A stretch of 64,000 nucleotides of DNA, from contig NZ_JTLI01000029.1 of the NCBI RefSeq assembly GCF_000799075.1, positions 34,364 to 98,363 on the forward strand, in the 5' to 3' direction. This DNA is from Cetobacterium sp. ZOR0034 (GTDB taxonomy: Bacteria > Fusobacteriota > Fusobacteriia > Fusobacteriales > Fusobacteriaceae). The position numbers and the translations under genes are program-made. The notes under the pieces are model-generated. The model had not been told where the DNA came from and made no database searches. It worked only from the letters and a program-made list of their open reading frames with translations. Below are positions 17,544-24,812 of this stretch, piece after piece. Within the stretch, counting starts at the first letter, position 1; the number at the start of each line of letters is the position of its first letter.

Positions 17544-18059
17544 ATGTCTGAATTAAAAAAATATGGATTCAAATACTCTTCAACAGTTTTATTGAGACGT
17601 TTTGGAAATTGGAAAACTGTAAAAGAGCTATCTGGATTTACATTTAAACTTGGTTCTATTTACTCTAAAGAGGATATCGTCAAAGCGTTACTAATAGCTC
17701 GAGCAGAGAAAGGACGAAGGCTTTCACAAAGTGAAATCAACAAAAATAAAGAGCTTCCATCTCTAGAAACAATTTTGAAATTTTTCAAGACTACTAAAAT
17801 TTCCAAAGTATGGGATGAGATTGAAAAAAACTTAGAAAAAACAACTACCGAAGGAAAAATATACTCTCTTGAGGAGATTAAAGATTTACTATATAAACAA
17901 TATTGTTTGAAAGGTTCAACTCTAACTATTTCTGAGATTGAAGTTCTCACAAAACAAGGAATTCTTCCTGGCAAAACAACAATATACAGACATTTTAAAA
18001 CATATAAAATCAAAGAGATTTGGAAAATAATCTTAGAGGAGAAATCAACACATGAATAA
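17544..18059 (+). CDS. Protein with homing-endonuclease-associated-type repeats, 5' end unclear
   Basis: 171 residues from the first ATG. Repeated modules of about 55 residues are visible: YSKEDIVKALLIARAEKGRRL...LPSLETILKFFKTTKISKVW and YSLEEIKDLLYKQY...LPGKTTIYRHFKTYKIKEIW, preceded by MSELKKYGF...TVLLRRFGNWKTVKELSGF. These resemble the DNA-binding repeats found beside homing endonucleases (pattern: acidic helix, GxxxTxxEI, SxxTxxRxFGSW). The first module actually begins upstream (from SNEELISLYKSF, near 17478), where the frame is open back to 17382 but has no ATG, GTG or TTG start. The gene therefore looks beheaded in either orientation of the neighbouring segment. It overlaps the next gene by 8 bp. 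Confidence 0.6.
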   Translation: MSELKKYGFKYSSTVLLRRFGNWKTVKELSGFTFKLGSIYSKEDIVKALLIARAEKGRRLSQSEINKNKELPSLETILKFFKTTKISKVWDEIEKNLEKTTTEGKIYSLEEIKDLLYKQYCLKGSTLTISEIEVLTKQGILPGKTTIYRHFKTYKIKEIWKIILEEKSTHE

Positions 18060-18429
18060 AATTAAACAAGTTTTAAAGAAATACTGGCCTTCAGAAAAAG
18101 TTAATACTTTCTATGAAAAATTAGAAATCTCTTTTCCAGTATATAAAATAGAGTGTCTCGAATTTTTTATAGAGGATATTTTCATTCAAAATCCAAAAGT
18201 TTCCTCTTCTGATATTTTTTCATATACAAAAAATATGGATGCCTTTCTAAATTCTGAAGAGTTTCTCATTGATTTTTTTAAGTGTACAAAAACTTTAGAG
18301 GGAGATTTAATCGCATCTAAATTAGAAAATAACCCTTTAGAAGTTGAAAGAATAGTAGAGGAACTCTTGAAAAAAGAGAAAATTAAATTCAAAGAGAATG
18401 AAAATCAATTTATTGTTTGGTACCTTTAA
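18052..18429 (+). CDS. Hypothetical protein in the helicase island
   Basis: 125 residues, mostly helical and charged, with no signal peptide, membrane segment or motif I recognise. The start overlaps the end of the HNR-type gene (ATGAATAA) and follows a TTAGAGGAG ribosome site, so the two are translationally coupled. Its place between the DNA-binding repeat protein and the recombinase suggests it is part of the same accessory unit. The function is unknown. Confidence 0.6.
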   Translation: MNKIKQVLKKYWPSEKVNTFYEKLEISFPVYKIECLEFFIEDIFIQNPKVSSSDIFSYTKNMDAFLNSEEFLIDFFKCTKTLEGDLIASKLENNPLEVERIVEELLKKEKIKFKENENQFIVWYL

Positions 18430-18513
18430 TCCTTCAATTATAATACTATTATTTAAAGCTATTATGGATTATAATATAGCTTTATTACAATAATTTATTT
18501 TAAGAGGGATTTT

Positions 18514-19077
18514 ATGAAGATTGGATATGTTCGAGTCTCAACAGTCGAACAAAATGAAAAACGACAATTAAAAAAAATGAATGAAATGAAGATTGACAAA
18601 ATATACATCGAAAAAATATCCGCTAAAGATATTAAAGGAAGAACTCAATTAATAACTATGTTAAATGAAGTTGTTGAAGGCGACACCATTTATGTCCACG
18701 ATTTTTCAAGATTGGCTAGGTCAACAAAAGATCTCCTATACATCACTGAAATTTTAGCTCAGAAAAAGGTGGCTCTTATATCTTTTAAAGAAAATATAGA
18801 TACTTCGACTGCAACTGGAAAACTAATGCTAACTATGATTGGAGCTATAAATGAGTTCGAAAGAACAAACCTTTTAGAAAGACAAAAAGAAGGGATTTTT
18901 CTAGCCAAAGAGTTAGGAAAATATAAAGGACGCAAACCGATTCCTTTTCCTGATAACTGGGAGAATATCTATGTAAAATGGAAAAATAAAGAGATATCGC
19001 CCTCATTTGCTATGGAAAATTTAAATCTAAAAAAATCTACATTTTATAAGTTAGCTAAAGAGTGGGAGAGGAAATAA
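18514..19077 (+). CDS. Serine recombinase (resolvase/DNA invertase family)
   Basis: The 187-residue size matches Hin/Gin invertases and Tn3 resolvases. The catalytic Ser9 lies in YVRVST. The arginine cluster DFSRLARSTKDL (R66, R69) and the long E helix GAINEFERTNLLERQKEGI are intact. A C-terminal helix-turn-helix (SPSFAMENLNLKKSTFYKLAKEW) binds DNA. It is the natural candidate to invert 16478-17443, since small serine recombinases commonly act on nearby inverted sites. A resolvase role on another element cannot be excluded. A GAGGG site precedes the start. Confidence 0.9.
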   Translation: MKIGYVRVSTVEQNEKRQLKKMNEMKIDKIYIEKISAKDIKGRTQLITMLNEVVEGDTIYVHDFSRLARSTKDLLYITEILAQKKVALISFKENIDTSTATGKLMLTMIGAINEFERTNLLERQKEGIFLAKELGKYKGRKPIPFPDNWENIYVKWKNKEISPSFAMENLNLKKSTFYKLAKEWERK

Positions 19078-19095
19078 TCCTCTCTCATTTTTATC
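19063..19095 (+). terminator. Terminator of the recombinase gene
   Basis: The stem GAGAGGA/TCCTCTC overlaps the stop codon and is followed by a T-rich run. Confidence 0.6.
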
Positions 19096-19105
19096 TCTTT
19101 TTGAA

Positions 19106-20281
19106 TTACTTTTTTGTAGCTTCAAAAGCCTCTTTAACTTTTAATAATTCACTCTCATTTAAAATCAATTTAAGTCCTAAAAGTGCCAAAGCTTTTCCTC
19201 CTAAAATAACAGCTTCATCTCCAGCTAAAGAACCTGCTGCATCATTAAACTCATGAGTGTGTCCAACAACACATGAATCACAAATTTTAATATTTGGATG
19301 AATTGTTGGAACAATGTGACTTACATTTCCAACATCTGTTGAACCCATACTTTTCTTAGAATCCACTAAAACTTCTACTCCTAACTTTTTCATAACATCA
19401 ACATAAAGATCATCAAAATATCTTATTTGAACTAAGTTATCAACTCTATTTTGGAAACTAGAAACTTTCGACTTACATCCAGTCATAAGAGCAGCACCAT
19501 CTGCTATATCCACAATTTTTTGTGTAACCTCGTCACACCCCTCTTTTGTTGCAGCACGAATATAAAATCTAGCTTTTGTATAATCTGGAATTATATTTGG
19601 AGCATCCCCACCATGAGTAATAATCCCGTGAATTTTTATATCTGATGTAACATGCTGTCTCAATGTAGCTATTCCATTGAAAAAATGTAATAAGGCATCT
19701 AAAGCATTTTTTCCACTTTCTGGAGACCCAGCAGCATGAGCAGACTTTCCAAAGAATTCAAAATCCAAGGGATTTACAGCCAAACTATTTTTTGTTATTG
19801 AGTGCTCGCTACTTGGATGAATAATCATAGCTGCATCTATTCCTTCAAAAAGATTCTCTCTCACAAATGAGCCTTTTGCACTTCCATTTTGTCCTCCCTC
19901 TTCTGCAGGGCACCCATATATAACTACTTCACCTGGGATATTTTCCAAAGAGTCAGCAAGAGCAACTCCACCAGCTACACTTATTCCGGCTATAACATTG
20001 TGCCCACAAGCATGCCCTAAATTTGGCAAAGCATCATACTCAGCTAAAAAAGCAAGTTTTGGATACTCACCATGAATTGATTTTTTTCTAGCTATAAATC
20101 CTGTTTTATGTCCAGCTATATCTCTTTCTACATCGAACCCCTTCGATTCCAAATAGTTTGTTAGCAACTCAGATGCAAAATACTCTTCGTTTCCAATCTC
20201 GGGATTTTTATGTATATTTTGACTTAAACTTATAAACTCATCTCTATTCTCATCTAAAAAACCTATTATTCTATTTTCCAT
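19106..20281 (-). CDS. M20 family metallo-amidohydrolase
   Basis: 391 residues, starting at the ATG with GGGAGG 7 nt upstream. M20 motifs are clear: ALPNLGHACGHNVI (metal His/Asp region), GCPAEEGGQNGS (catalytic Glu pair), and HAAGSPESGKNALDAL in the dimerisation lid domain. These enzymes remove acyl groups from N-acyl amino acids or aminobenzoyl-glutamate. It is the last gene of the methionine transporter operon, 36 bp after metQ, so an N-acylated methionine or related sulfur amino acid is a plausible substrate (inference). Confidence 0.85.
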   Translation of the reverse strand: MENRIIGFLDENRDEFISLSQNIHKNPEIGNEEYFASELLTNYLESKGFDVERDIAGHKTGFIARKKSIHGEYPKLAFLAEYDALPNLGHACGHNVIAGISVAGGVALADSLENIPGEVVIYGCPAEEGGQNGSAKGSFVRENLFEGIDAAMIIHPSSEHSITKNSLAVNPLDFEFFGKSAHAAGSPESGKNALDALLHFFNGIATLRQHVTSDIKIHGIITHGGDAPNIIPDYTKARFYIRAATKEGCDEVTQKIVDIADGAALMTGCKSKVSSFQNRVDNLVQIRYFDDLYVDVMKKLGVEVLVDSKKSMGSTDVGNVSHIVPTIHPNIKICDSCVVGHTHEFNDAAGSLAGDEAVILGGKALALLGLKLILNESELLKVKEAFEATKK

Positions 20282-20317
20282 TTTAAATCCTCCCAATCTT
20301 ATCTTTTTTATTTTTAT

Positions 20318-21136
20318 TTAAAATACAGCTATTGATGATCCTCTATAATAATCATCTATTATTTTTTTATTCTCAGCAGTTTGATATATCTCTAAAACTC
20401 TTTTTATTTCAGGGTTATTTTGATTATCCTCTCTTGCTGCTATAATATTAAAGTATGGTTTCAATCTCTCATTTTTGAAGTCTTCAATAAATATTGAATC
20501 TTGCAGAGGCGAATACCCAGCTTGAACAGCAACCCCATTATTTATAGCTGCCACATCTACATCCTCTATTGATCTTGGAATTTGTGTTGCTACAAGCTCA
20601 ACAATTTTTATTCCTTTCGGATTAGCTACTATATCTTTAACTCTTGGAAATGCTCCTGCTTCTTTATTTAAAGTTACTAATCCTGCATCTTGAAGTAATA
20701 ATAGTGCTCTTCCACCATTTGAACTATCATTTGGTATTGCTACTGTTGCCCCATCTTTTAAAGCTGATAAATCAGTTATCTTTTTAGAATATATCCCCAT
20801 CGGTGCTAAAACCGTATATCCTAAATTTACAATACTTAACTTATGCTCTTTCTTAAAATTATCAAAGTATATCTCAGTTTGAAAAGCATTTATATCTATC
20901 TCTTTTTCCTGCAAAGCTAAGTTTGGTCTTATATAATCCGCAAAATTTATAAACTTCAACTCTATATTCTCTTTTTTTAATTCATCTCTAACATTTTCCC
21001 AAATAACATTCTCATCTCCATTTATTCCTAACTTTACAATCTTAGTTCCTGAAGTTACATCTTCTGATTTTTTTCCACAACCTACAACTCCTAAAATAGA
21101 TAGCACTACTAATAAAATAACTCTTAATTTTTTCAT
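20318..21136 (-). CDS. metQ: Methionine ABC transporter substrate-binding lipoprotein
   Basis: The 272-residue NlpA/MetQ-family protein has a lipoprotein signal ending in lipobox VVGCG near residue 20. Family residues KLGINGDE, NAFQTEIYFDNF, VAIPNDSSNGGRALLLLQ and YYRGSSIAVF are present. It binds D- or L-methionine outside the inner membrane and passes it to MetI. It is third in the metN-metI-metQ order, with 25 bp before it. Confidence 0.92.
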   Translation of the reverse strand: MKKLRVILLVVLSILGVVGCGKKSEDVTSGTKIVKLGINGDENVIWENVRDELKKENIELKFINFADYIRPNLALQEKEIDINAFQTEIYFDNFKKEHKLSIVNLGYTVLAPMGIYSKKITDLSALKDGATVAIPNDSSNGGRALLLLQDAGLVTLNKEAGAFPRVKDIVANPKGIKIVELVATQIPRSIEDVDVAAINNGVAVQAGYSPLQDSIFIEDFKNERLKPYFNIIAAREDNQNNPEIKRVLEIYQTAENKKIIDDYYRGSSIAVF

Positions 21137-21161
21137 AATCTCTCCTCCGATGTTTCAATTT

Positions 21162-21842
21162 TTATTTTTTTATTCTTTTTAATATTTTTTCTCCAGACCA
21201 TTGAATTGCTGTAATCAAAGTCACAAGTATGACAATTGTTACAACCATAATATCCGTTTTAAAATGTTGATATCCATATCTTATTGCAAAGTCTCCAAGA
21301 CCTCCTCCACCAACAGTTCCTGCCACTGCTGAAAATCCAATCAAACTAACTGTTGTTATAATAAGAGCATATATAATTTCAGGTAGAGCTTCTCTTAGTA
21401 AAACTCTATAGATTATTTCAAAAGGTGTTGAACCCATTGAATACGCTGCTTCTATAACTCCTGAATCCACTCCCAAAAGTGCTGATTCAATCTGTCTAGC
21501 CACAAAAGGTGCTGACCCAAATATAAGAGGAACAATCGCTCCTTTCAATCCAATAGTTGTTCCCATAAAAAATCTTGTTACAGGAATCAAAGCTGCAAGT
21601 AAAATCACAAATGGAATTGATCTAAACACATTTATAATCTTCCCCAAAATACTATTGATTAAGTTATTTTCTAAAATTCCATCTTTTCTAGTCACAACCA
21701 AAACTATCCCCATTAAAAGTCCAATCAGCGTTGAGATTGTTCCTGCTATAGATACCATTAACAAAGTTTCTCCCATGGCACGAACCATCTCATCTTGATA
21801 CTTAATTACATTTTCTAAAGAACTATATAGCTTTTCTACCAT
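21162..21842 (-). CDS. metI: Methionine ABC transporter permease
   Basis: The 226-residue permease has five hydrophobic segments and the EAA loop EAAYSMGSTPFEIIYRVLLREALPE that docks to the ATPase. Its length and order fit MetI. The start overlaps the end of metN by 20 bp. Confidence 0.93.
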   Translation of the reverse strand: MVEKLYSSLENVIKYQDEMVRAMGETLLMVSIAGTISTLIGLLMGIVLVVTRKDGILENNLINSILGKIINVFRSIPFVILLAALIPVTRFFMGTTIGLKGAIVPLIFGSAPFVARQIESALLGVDSGVIEAAYSMGSTPFEIIYRVLLREALPEIIYALIITTVSLIGFSAVAGTVGGGGLGDFAIRYGYQHFKTDIMVVTIVILVTLITAIQWSGEKILKRIKK

Positions 21843-22857
21843 CTTTTAAAACCTCCGTGTATATATTATTTTTATTTAAGTAATCTAAGGAATTTTGGAT
21901 ATTTTCCTCTTCCCCTTTCAATTTCACAACCAAGTTTCCTATTGGTGTTTCCTTTATAATCTCTATATTTCCAAAAAGGATACTACCATCAACATCATAA
22001 TCTCTTGATATTTTTGAAATGTAAGCCTCCTCTGTATTACTACCAACATAAGCTAACTTAATTATTTTTTCATCGCCTTTTACAAGAACTGTGTTTAAAT
22101 AATCATTTATCTTATCACTATTGAAAACTGAGGATAAAAACCTTTTTGTTATTGGCTCTTTCGGTCTCGAGAAAATATCTATAACATCCCCCTCTTCTTT
22201 TACAAACCCATCTTCCATAACAATAACTCTATCACAAATCTCTTTTATAACCTCCATCTGATGAGTTATCAAAACAATGGTTACTCCTAAATCTTTATTT
22301 ATTTTTTTTAGTAGTTTTAAAATAGATACTGTTGTTTCTGGATCTAGGGCTGAGGTTGCTTCATCACAAAGGATTATATCTGGATTATTCGCTAACGCTC
22401 TAGCTATTCCAACTCTTTGCTTTTGTCCTCCAGAAAGTTGTGATGGATAACTACTTTTTTTATCTTTTAATCCAACTAAATCCAACAAACTATTTACTCT
22501 TTCATCTATCTCAGCTTTTGAAAGTCCACTGCCTTTCAATGGGTAAGCTATATTTTTAGCAACTGTCCTACTTCTCATCAGATTGAAATGTTGAAATATC
22601 ATCCCAATTTTTTTTCTTTTCTCTCTAAGCTCTCTCGCATTTAAAGACCCTAACTCAACTCCATCAATTAAAACTTCTCCAGAACATGGTGTCTCTAAAA
22701 GATTTATACATCTCAGCAGCGTACTTTTTCCAGCTCCAGAATAACCTATAATTCCTGTAATCTCTCCTTTTTTAAAATCGAAAGATAGTTCTTTTAATGC
22801 CTCAACACTTTGACCTTTACTCTCATAAGTTTTTATAATATTCCTAAGTTGTATCAT
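21823..22857 (-). CDS. metN: Methionine ABC transporter ATP-binding protein
   Basis: 344 residues from the ATG at 22857, which follows GGAGGAGATAGAT. An upstream in-frame start would lie close to the terminator and lacks a ribosome site. The ATPase has Walker A GYSGAGKST, Q-loop QHFNLM, signature LSGGQKQR, Walker B ILCDEATSALD and the switch His (THQMEV). A C-terminal NIL-type regulatory domain (about 260-344) fits methionine feedback. It is first in the operon, downstream of a leader peptide and attenuator. Confidence 0.93.
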   Translation of the reverse strand: MIQLRNIIKTYESKGQSVEALKELSFDFKKGEITGIIGYSGAGKSTLLRCINLLETPCSGEVLIDGVELGSLNARELREKRKKIGMIFQHFNLMRSRTVAKNIAYPLKGSGLSKAEIDERVNSLLDLVGLKDKKSSYPSQLSGGQKQRVGIARALANNPDIILCDEATSALDPETTVSILKLLKKINKDLGVTIVLITHQMEVIKEICDRVIVMEDGFVKEEGDVIDIFSRPKEPITKRFLSSVFNSDKINDYLNTVLVKGDEKIIKLAYVGSNTEEAYISKISRDYDVDGSILFGNIEIIKETPIGNLVVKLKGEEENIQNSLDYLNKNNIYTEVLKDGRKAI

Positions 22858-22908
22858 ATCTATCTCCTCCAAATATTTTATATTTTTAATTTTTTGAAAA
22901 AATTGTAT

Positions 22909-22940
22909 AAAAAAAAGCTTGAGATTTAATCCCAAGCTTT
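22909..22940 (-). terminator. Attenuator terminator before metN
   Basis: Minus-strand stem AAAGCTTG/CAAGCTTT, extended by G-U, G-C and A-U pairs, then eight U residues. The 5' arm contains CTTGGGA (22936-22930), which can instead pair with TCCCAAG upstream (22965-22959), so formation should be conditional. Confidence 0.8.
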
Positions 22941-22958
22941 ATGTTAACAACTTTATTC

Positions 22959-23033
22959 CTTGGGAGCTCTCTTTTTGTAAGCAAAAATGAGTTCGTCCCA
23001 AAATTAAAAATTAATTTTTGGTTCCAACTCCCA
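22959..23033 (-). promoter_or_regulatory. Alternative RNA pairings of the met leader
   Basis: Segment CTCCCAAG (22966-22959) can pair either with TGGGAG (23033-23028), which overlaps the last Met and the following Gly codon of the leader peptide, or with CTTGGGA of the terminator. A separate hairpin GAGTT...AACTC (23030-23026 with 22993-22989), with inner CCAAAA/TTTTGG, competes. A ribosome paused on the Met codons would free CTCCCAAG to form the antiterminator. Confidence 0.6.
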
Positions 23034-23085
23034 TAGGCATCATATTCATCATTGTAGTTTTTGATATTAAATTATAGTTCGTCAT
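23011..23085 (-). CDS. Methionine-rich leader peptide of the met operon (24 aa)
   Basis: A short frame with a strong AAGGAG site 7 nt before ATG encodes 24 residues. It holds six methionines, five of them in the run MMNMMPM (residues 12-18). The stop is followed by paired RNA segments and an intrinsic terminator ahead of metN. This is the layout of classic amino acid biosynthesis leader peptides such as hisL, but for methionine. No S-box, T-box or MetJ site is visible in the region. The peptide itself probably has no function beyond being translated. Confidence 0.75.
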   Translation of the reverse strand: MTNYNLISKTTMMNMMPMGVGTKN

Positions 23086-23117
23086 TTAACTACTCCTTCG
23101 ATAAATTATTTTTAAGT

Positions 23118-23146
23118 ATACTAACATATGAAAATTTAGAAGTCAA
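23118..23146 (-). promoter_or_regulatory. Promoter of the met leader and transporter operon
   Basis: TTGACT (23146-23141), 17 bp, TAGTAT (23123-23118) on the minus strand, about 33 bp before the leader ATG. Confidence 0.7.
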
Positions 23147-23158
23147 ATTATTTTTTAA

Positions 23159-24784
23159 TTATTTTTTATTTAAAGTTGAATAGTTTGAATATCCACCAGA
23201 AATATTATATGCATCGAACCCTGAATTTAAAAGGATATTTTGCCCCATATTTCCTGTAACACCTTTATTGCAATGAACTGCAATTTTTTTACTTTTATCC
23301 AACTCTTTTACTTTTTCTCTTAAAGTTTCTAGAGGTATATTTATAGCGTCCTCTATATGTGCCGCTTCGTATTGAGATTTACTTCTAACATCTATAACCA
23401 AGAATTCATCTCTTTTCTCTTTCAACTCTTTTGGAGTTACAATTTTATTTTTTCCATTTATAGCATTATCTAAAATCATACCTGTATAATTTACAGGATC
23501 TTTTGTTGTTGAGAAAGGTGGTGCATAAGCTAAATCTAGATGGAATAGTTGGTCTACTGTCGCTCCGAATGTTAAAAGTGTTGCAAAAACATCTATTCTC
23601 TTATCAACACCATTTTCCCCTAACATCTGAACACCTAAAAGCTTCCCAGTCTTTCTATCGGCAATCGCTTTTATTACCATCTCTCTAGATGCTTCTAAAT
23701 ACTCTGTTTGATTTGGTTTTATATTGTGAATTATCTCGATTGAATATCCTTTTTCTAAAGCTTCTTTCTCATCTAATCCAGTGCTAGCAAAGGCCATATC
23801 AAATATTTTGAAAATTGACGTTCCTAAAATGCCTTTAAACTCTAAATTTCCACCAGTAAGTCTATCTCCTAAAATACGTCCCATCTTATTTGCTGTTGAC
23901 CCAAGTGGAACATATGTTTCCTCTCCAGTTAAAAGTGAATATGTTGTAGCACAATCTCCAGCTGCGTAAATATCTTTCAAATTAGTTTCTAAATGACTAT
24001 TTACTCTTATCGCTTCGCTTTTTCCTAACTGTATTCCTGATGATTTTAAAAACTCTACATTTGGAAGTACTCCAACCGCTGCTACTATAAAATCAACTTC
24101 TAAAGTTTCTCCATTTTCAGTACTAACTATTTTTCCATCCTCAGAAATATTTTTTATCTTATCGTTTAAAATTAGTTTAACACCTTTTTTAGCTAGATAT
24201 TTCTCTAGATAGATACTTATTTCTGAATCCACTCTTCCTATACTAGAATTCATCTCAAGAACAGTTACCTCTATTCCTCTTTGAGCTAAGTTTTCTACCA
24301 TCTCAAGTCCAATATATCCAGAACCAACTATCAAAGCTTTTTTAGGAGACGTTTCATGAATAAACTTTTTTAATTTATCTCCTGTTTCAACATCTCTTAT
24401 ATAGAATATATTTTCATTATCAAAATCGATTTTCCTAGGTCTCGCTCCTGTTGTAATTACTAGCTTATCATATGAATCTTCAAAAACCTCTTTGGTTATT
24501 TCATTTAAAACCTCTATCTTTTTTAAATCTGGATTTACAGATAAAACTTTATGGTTTATATTAAGCTTCATATTAAAACGAGATTCGAACCATTTAGCAT
24601 CTCTTGGAGTTAGATTTCCTCTTTTTATATAATCCTCTCCAATGTAATATGGAACTCCACATCCAGAGTAACTTATATCTGATCCTGAAGTATAAGCCAC
24701 AATCTCTACCTCTTCGCTATTTCTACGAGCTTTTGCTATAACAGATGTCCCCGCTGCTACTGCTCCAACTACAACTATCTTCAT
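23159..24784 (-). CDS. CoA-disulfide reductase-type flavoprotein with C-terminal rhodanese domain
   Basis: 541 residues from the ATG at 24784 (GGGAGG just upstream). The N-terminal part is a pyridine nucleotide-disulfide oxidoreductase with FAD motif VVVGAVAAGTS, the single active cysteine C42 in SYSGCGVPYY, NAD motif IVGSGYIGLE and ATTYS/AYAPPFS segments. The last ~100 residues are a rhodanese domain with active Cys in VHCNKGV. Fusions of this kind reduce CoA persulfides or polysulfide and handle sulfane sulfur. The next gene upstream in the transcript is an Acr3-type exporter 28 bp away, which hints at a link to arsenic or sulfur stress. Confidence 0.87.
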   Translation of the reverse strand: MKIVVVGAVAAGTSVIAKARRNSEEVEIVAYTSGSDISYSGCGVPYYIGEDYIKRGNLTPRDAKWFESRFNMKLNINHKVLSVNPDLKKIEVLNEITKEVFEDSYDKLVITTGARPRKIDFDNENIFYIRDVETGDKLKKFIHETSPKKALIVGSGYIGLEMVENLAQRGIEVTVLEMNSSIGRVDSEISIYLEKYLAKKGVKLILNDKIKNISEDGKIVSTENGETLEVDFIVAAVGVLPNVEFLKSSGIQLGKSEAIRVNSHLETNLKDIYAAGDCATTYSLLTGEETYVPLGSTANKMGRILGDRLTGGNLEFKGILGTSIFKIFDMAFASTGLDEKEALEKGYSIEIIHNIKPNQTEYLEASREMVIKAIADRKTGKLLGVQMLGENGVDKRIDVFATLLTFGATVDQLFHLDLAYAPPFSTTKDPVNYTGMILDNAINGKNKIVTPKELKEKRDEFLVIDVRSKSQYEAAHIEDAINIPLETLREKVKELDKSKKIAVHCNKGVTGNMGQNILLNSGFDAYNISGGYSNYSTLNKK

Positions 24785-24812
24785 TTTTCCTCCCAAATTT
24801 ACTTAATTTTAA

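Noticed and set aside
17444..17572. N-terminal part of a 159-aa minus-strand frame (17093-17572) as a separate gene
   Set aside because: Residues before FEVEPK are antisense of the repeat-protein frame and lack a ribosome site.
18455..18483. Hairpin AAAGCTAT/ATAGCTTT before the recombinase as a crossover or res site
   Set aside because: Its sequence does not match the 19-bp repeats; it may be a weak terminator or chance in AT-rich DNA.
22861..23158. SAM riboswitch or T-box upstream of metN
   Set aside because: No conserved S-box core and no T-box AGGGTGGNACCGCG word; the region is explained by the leader peptide and attenuator.
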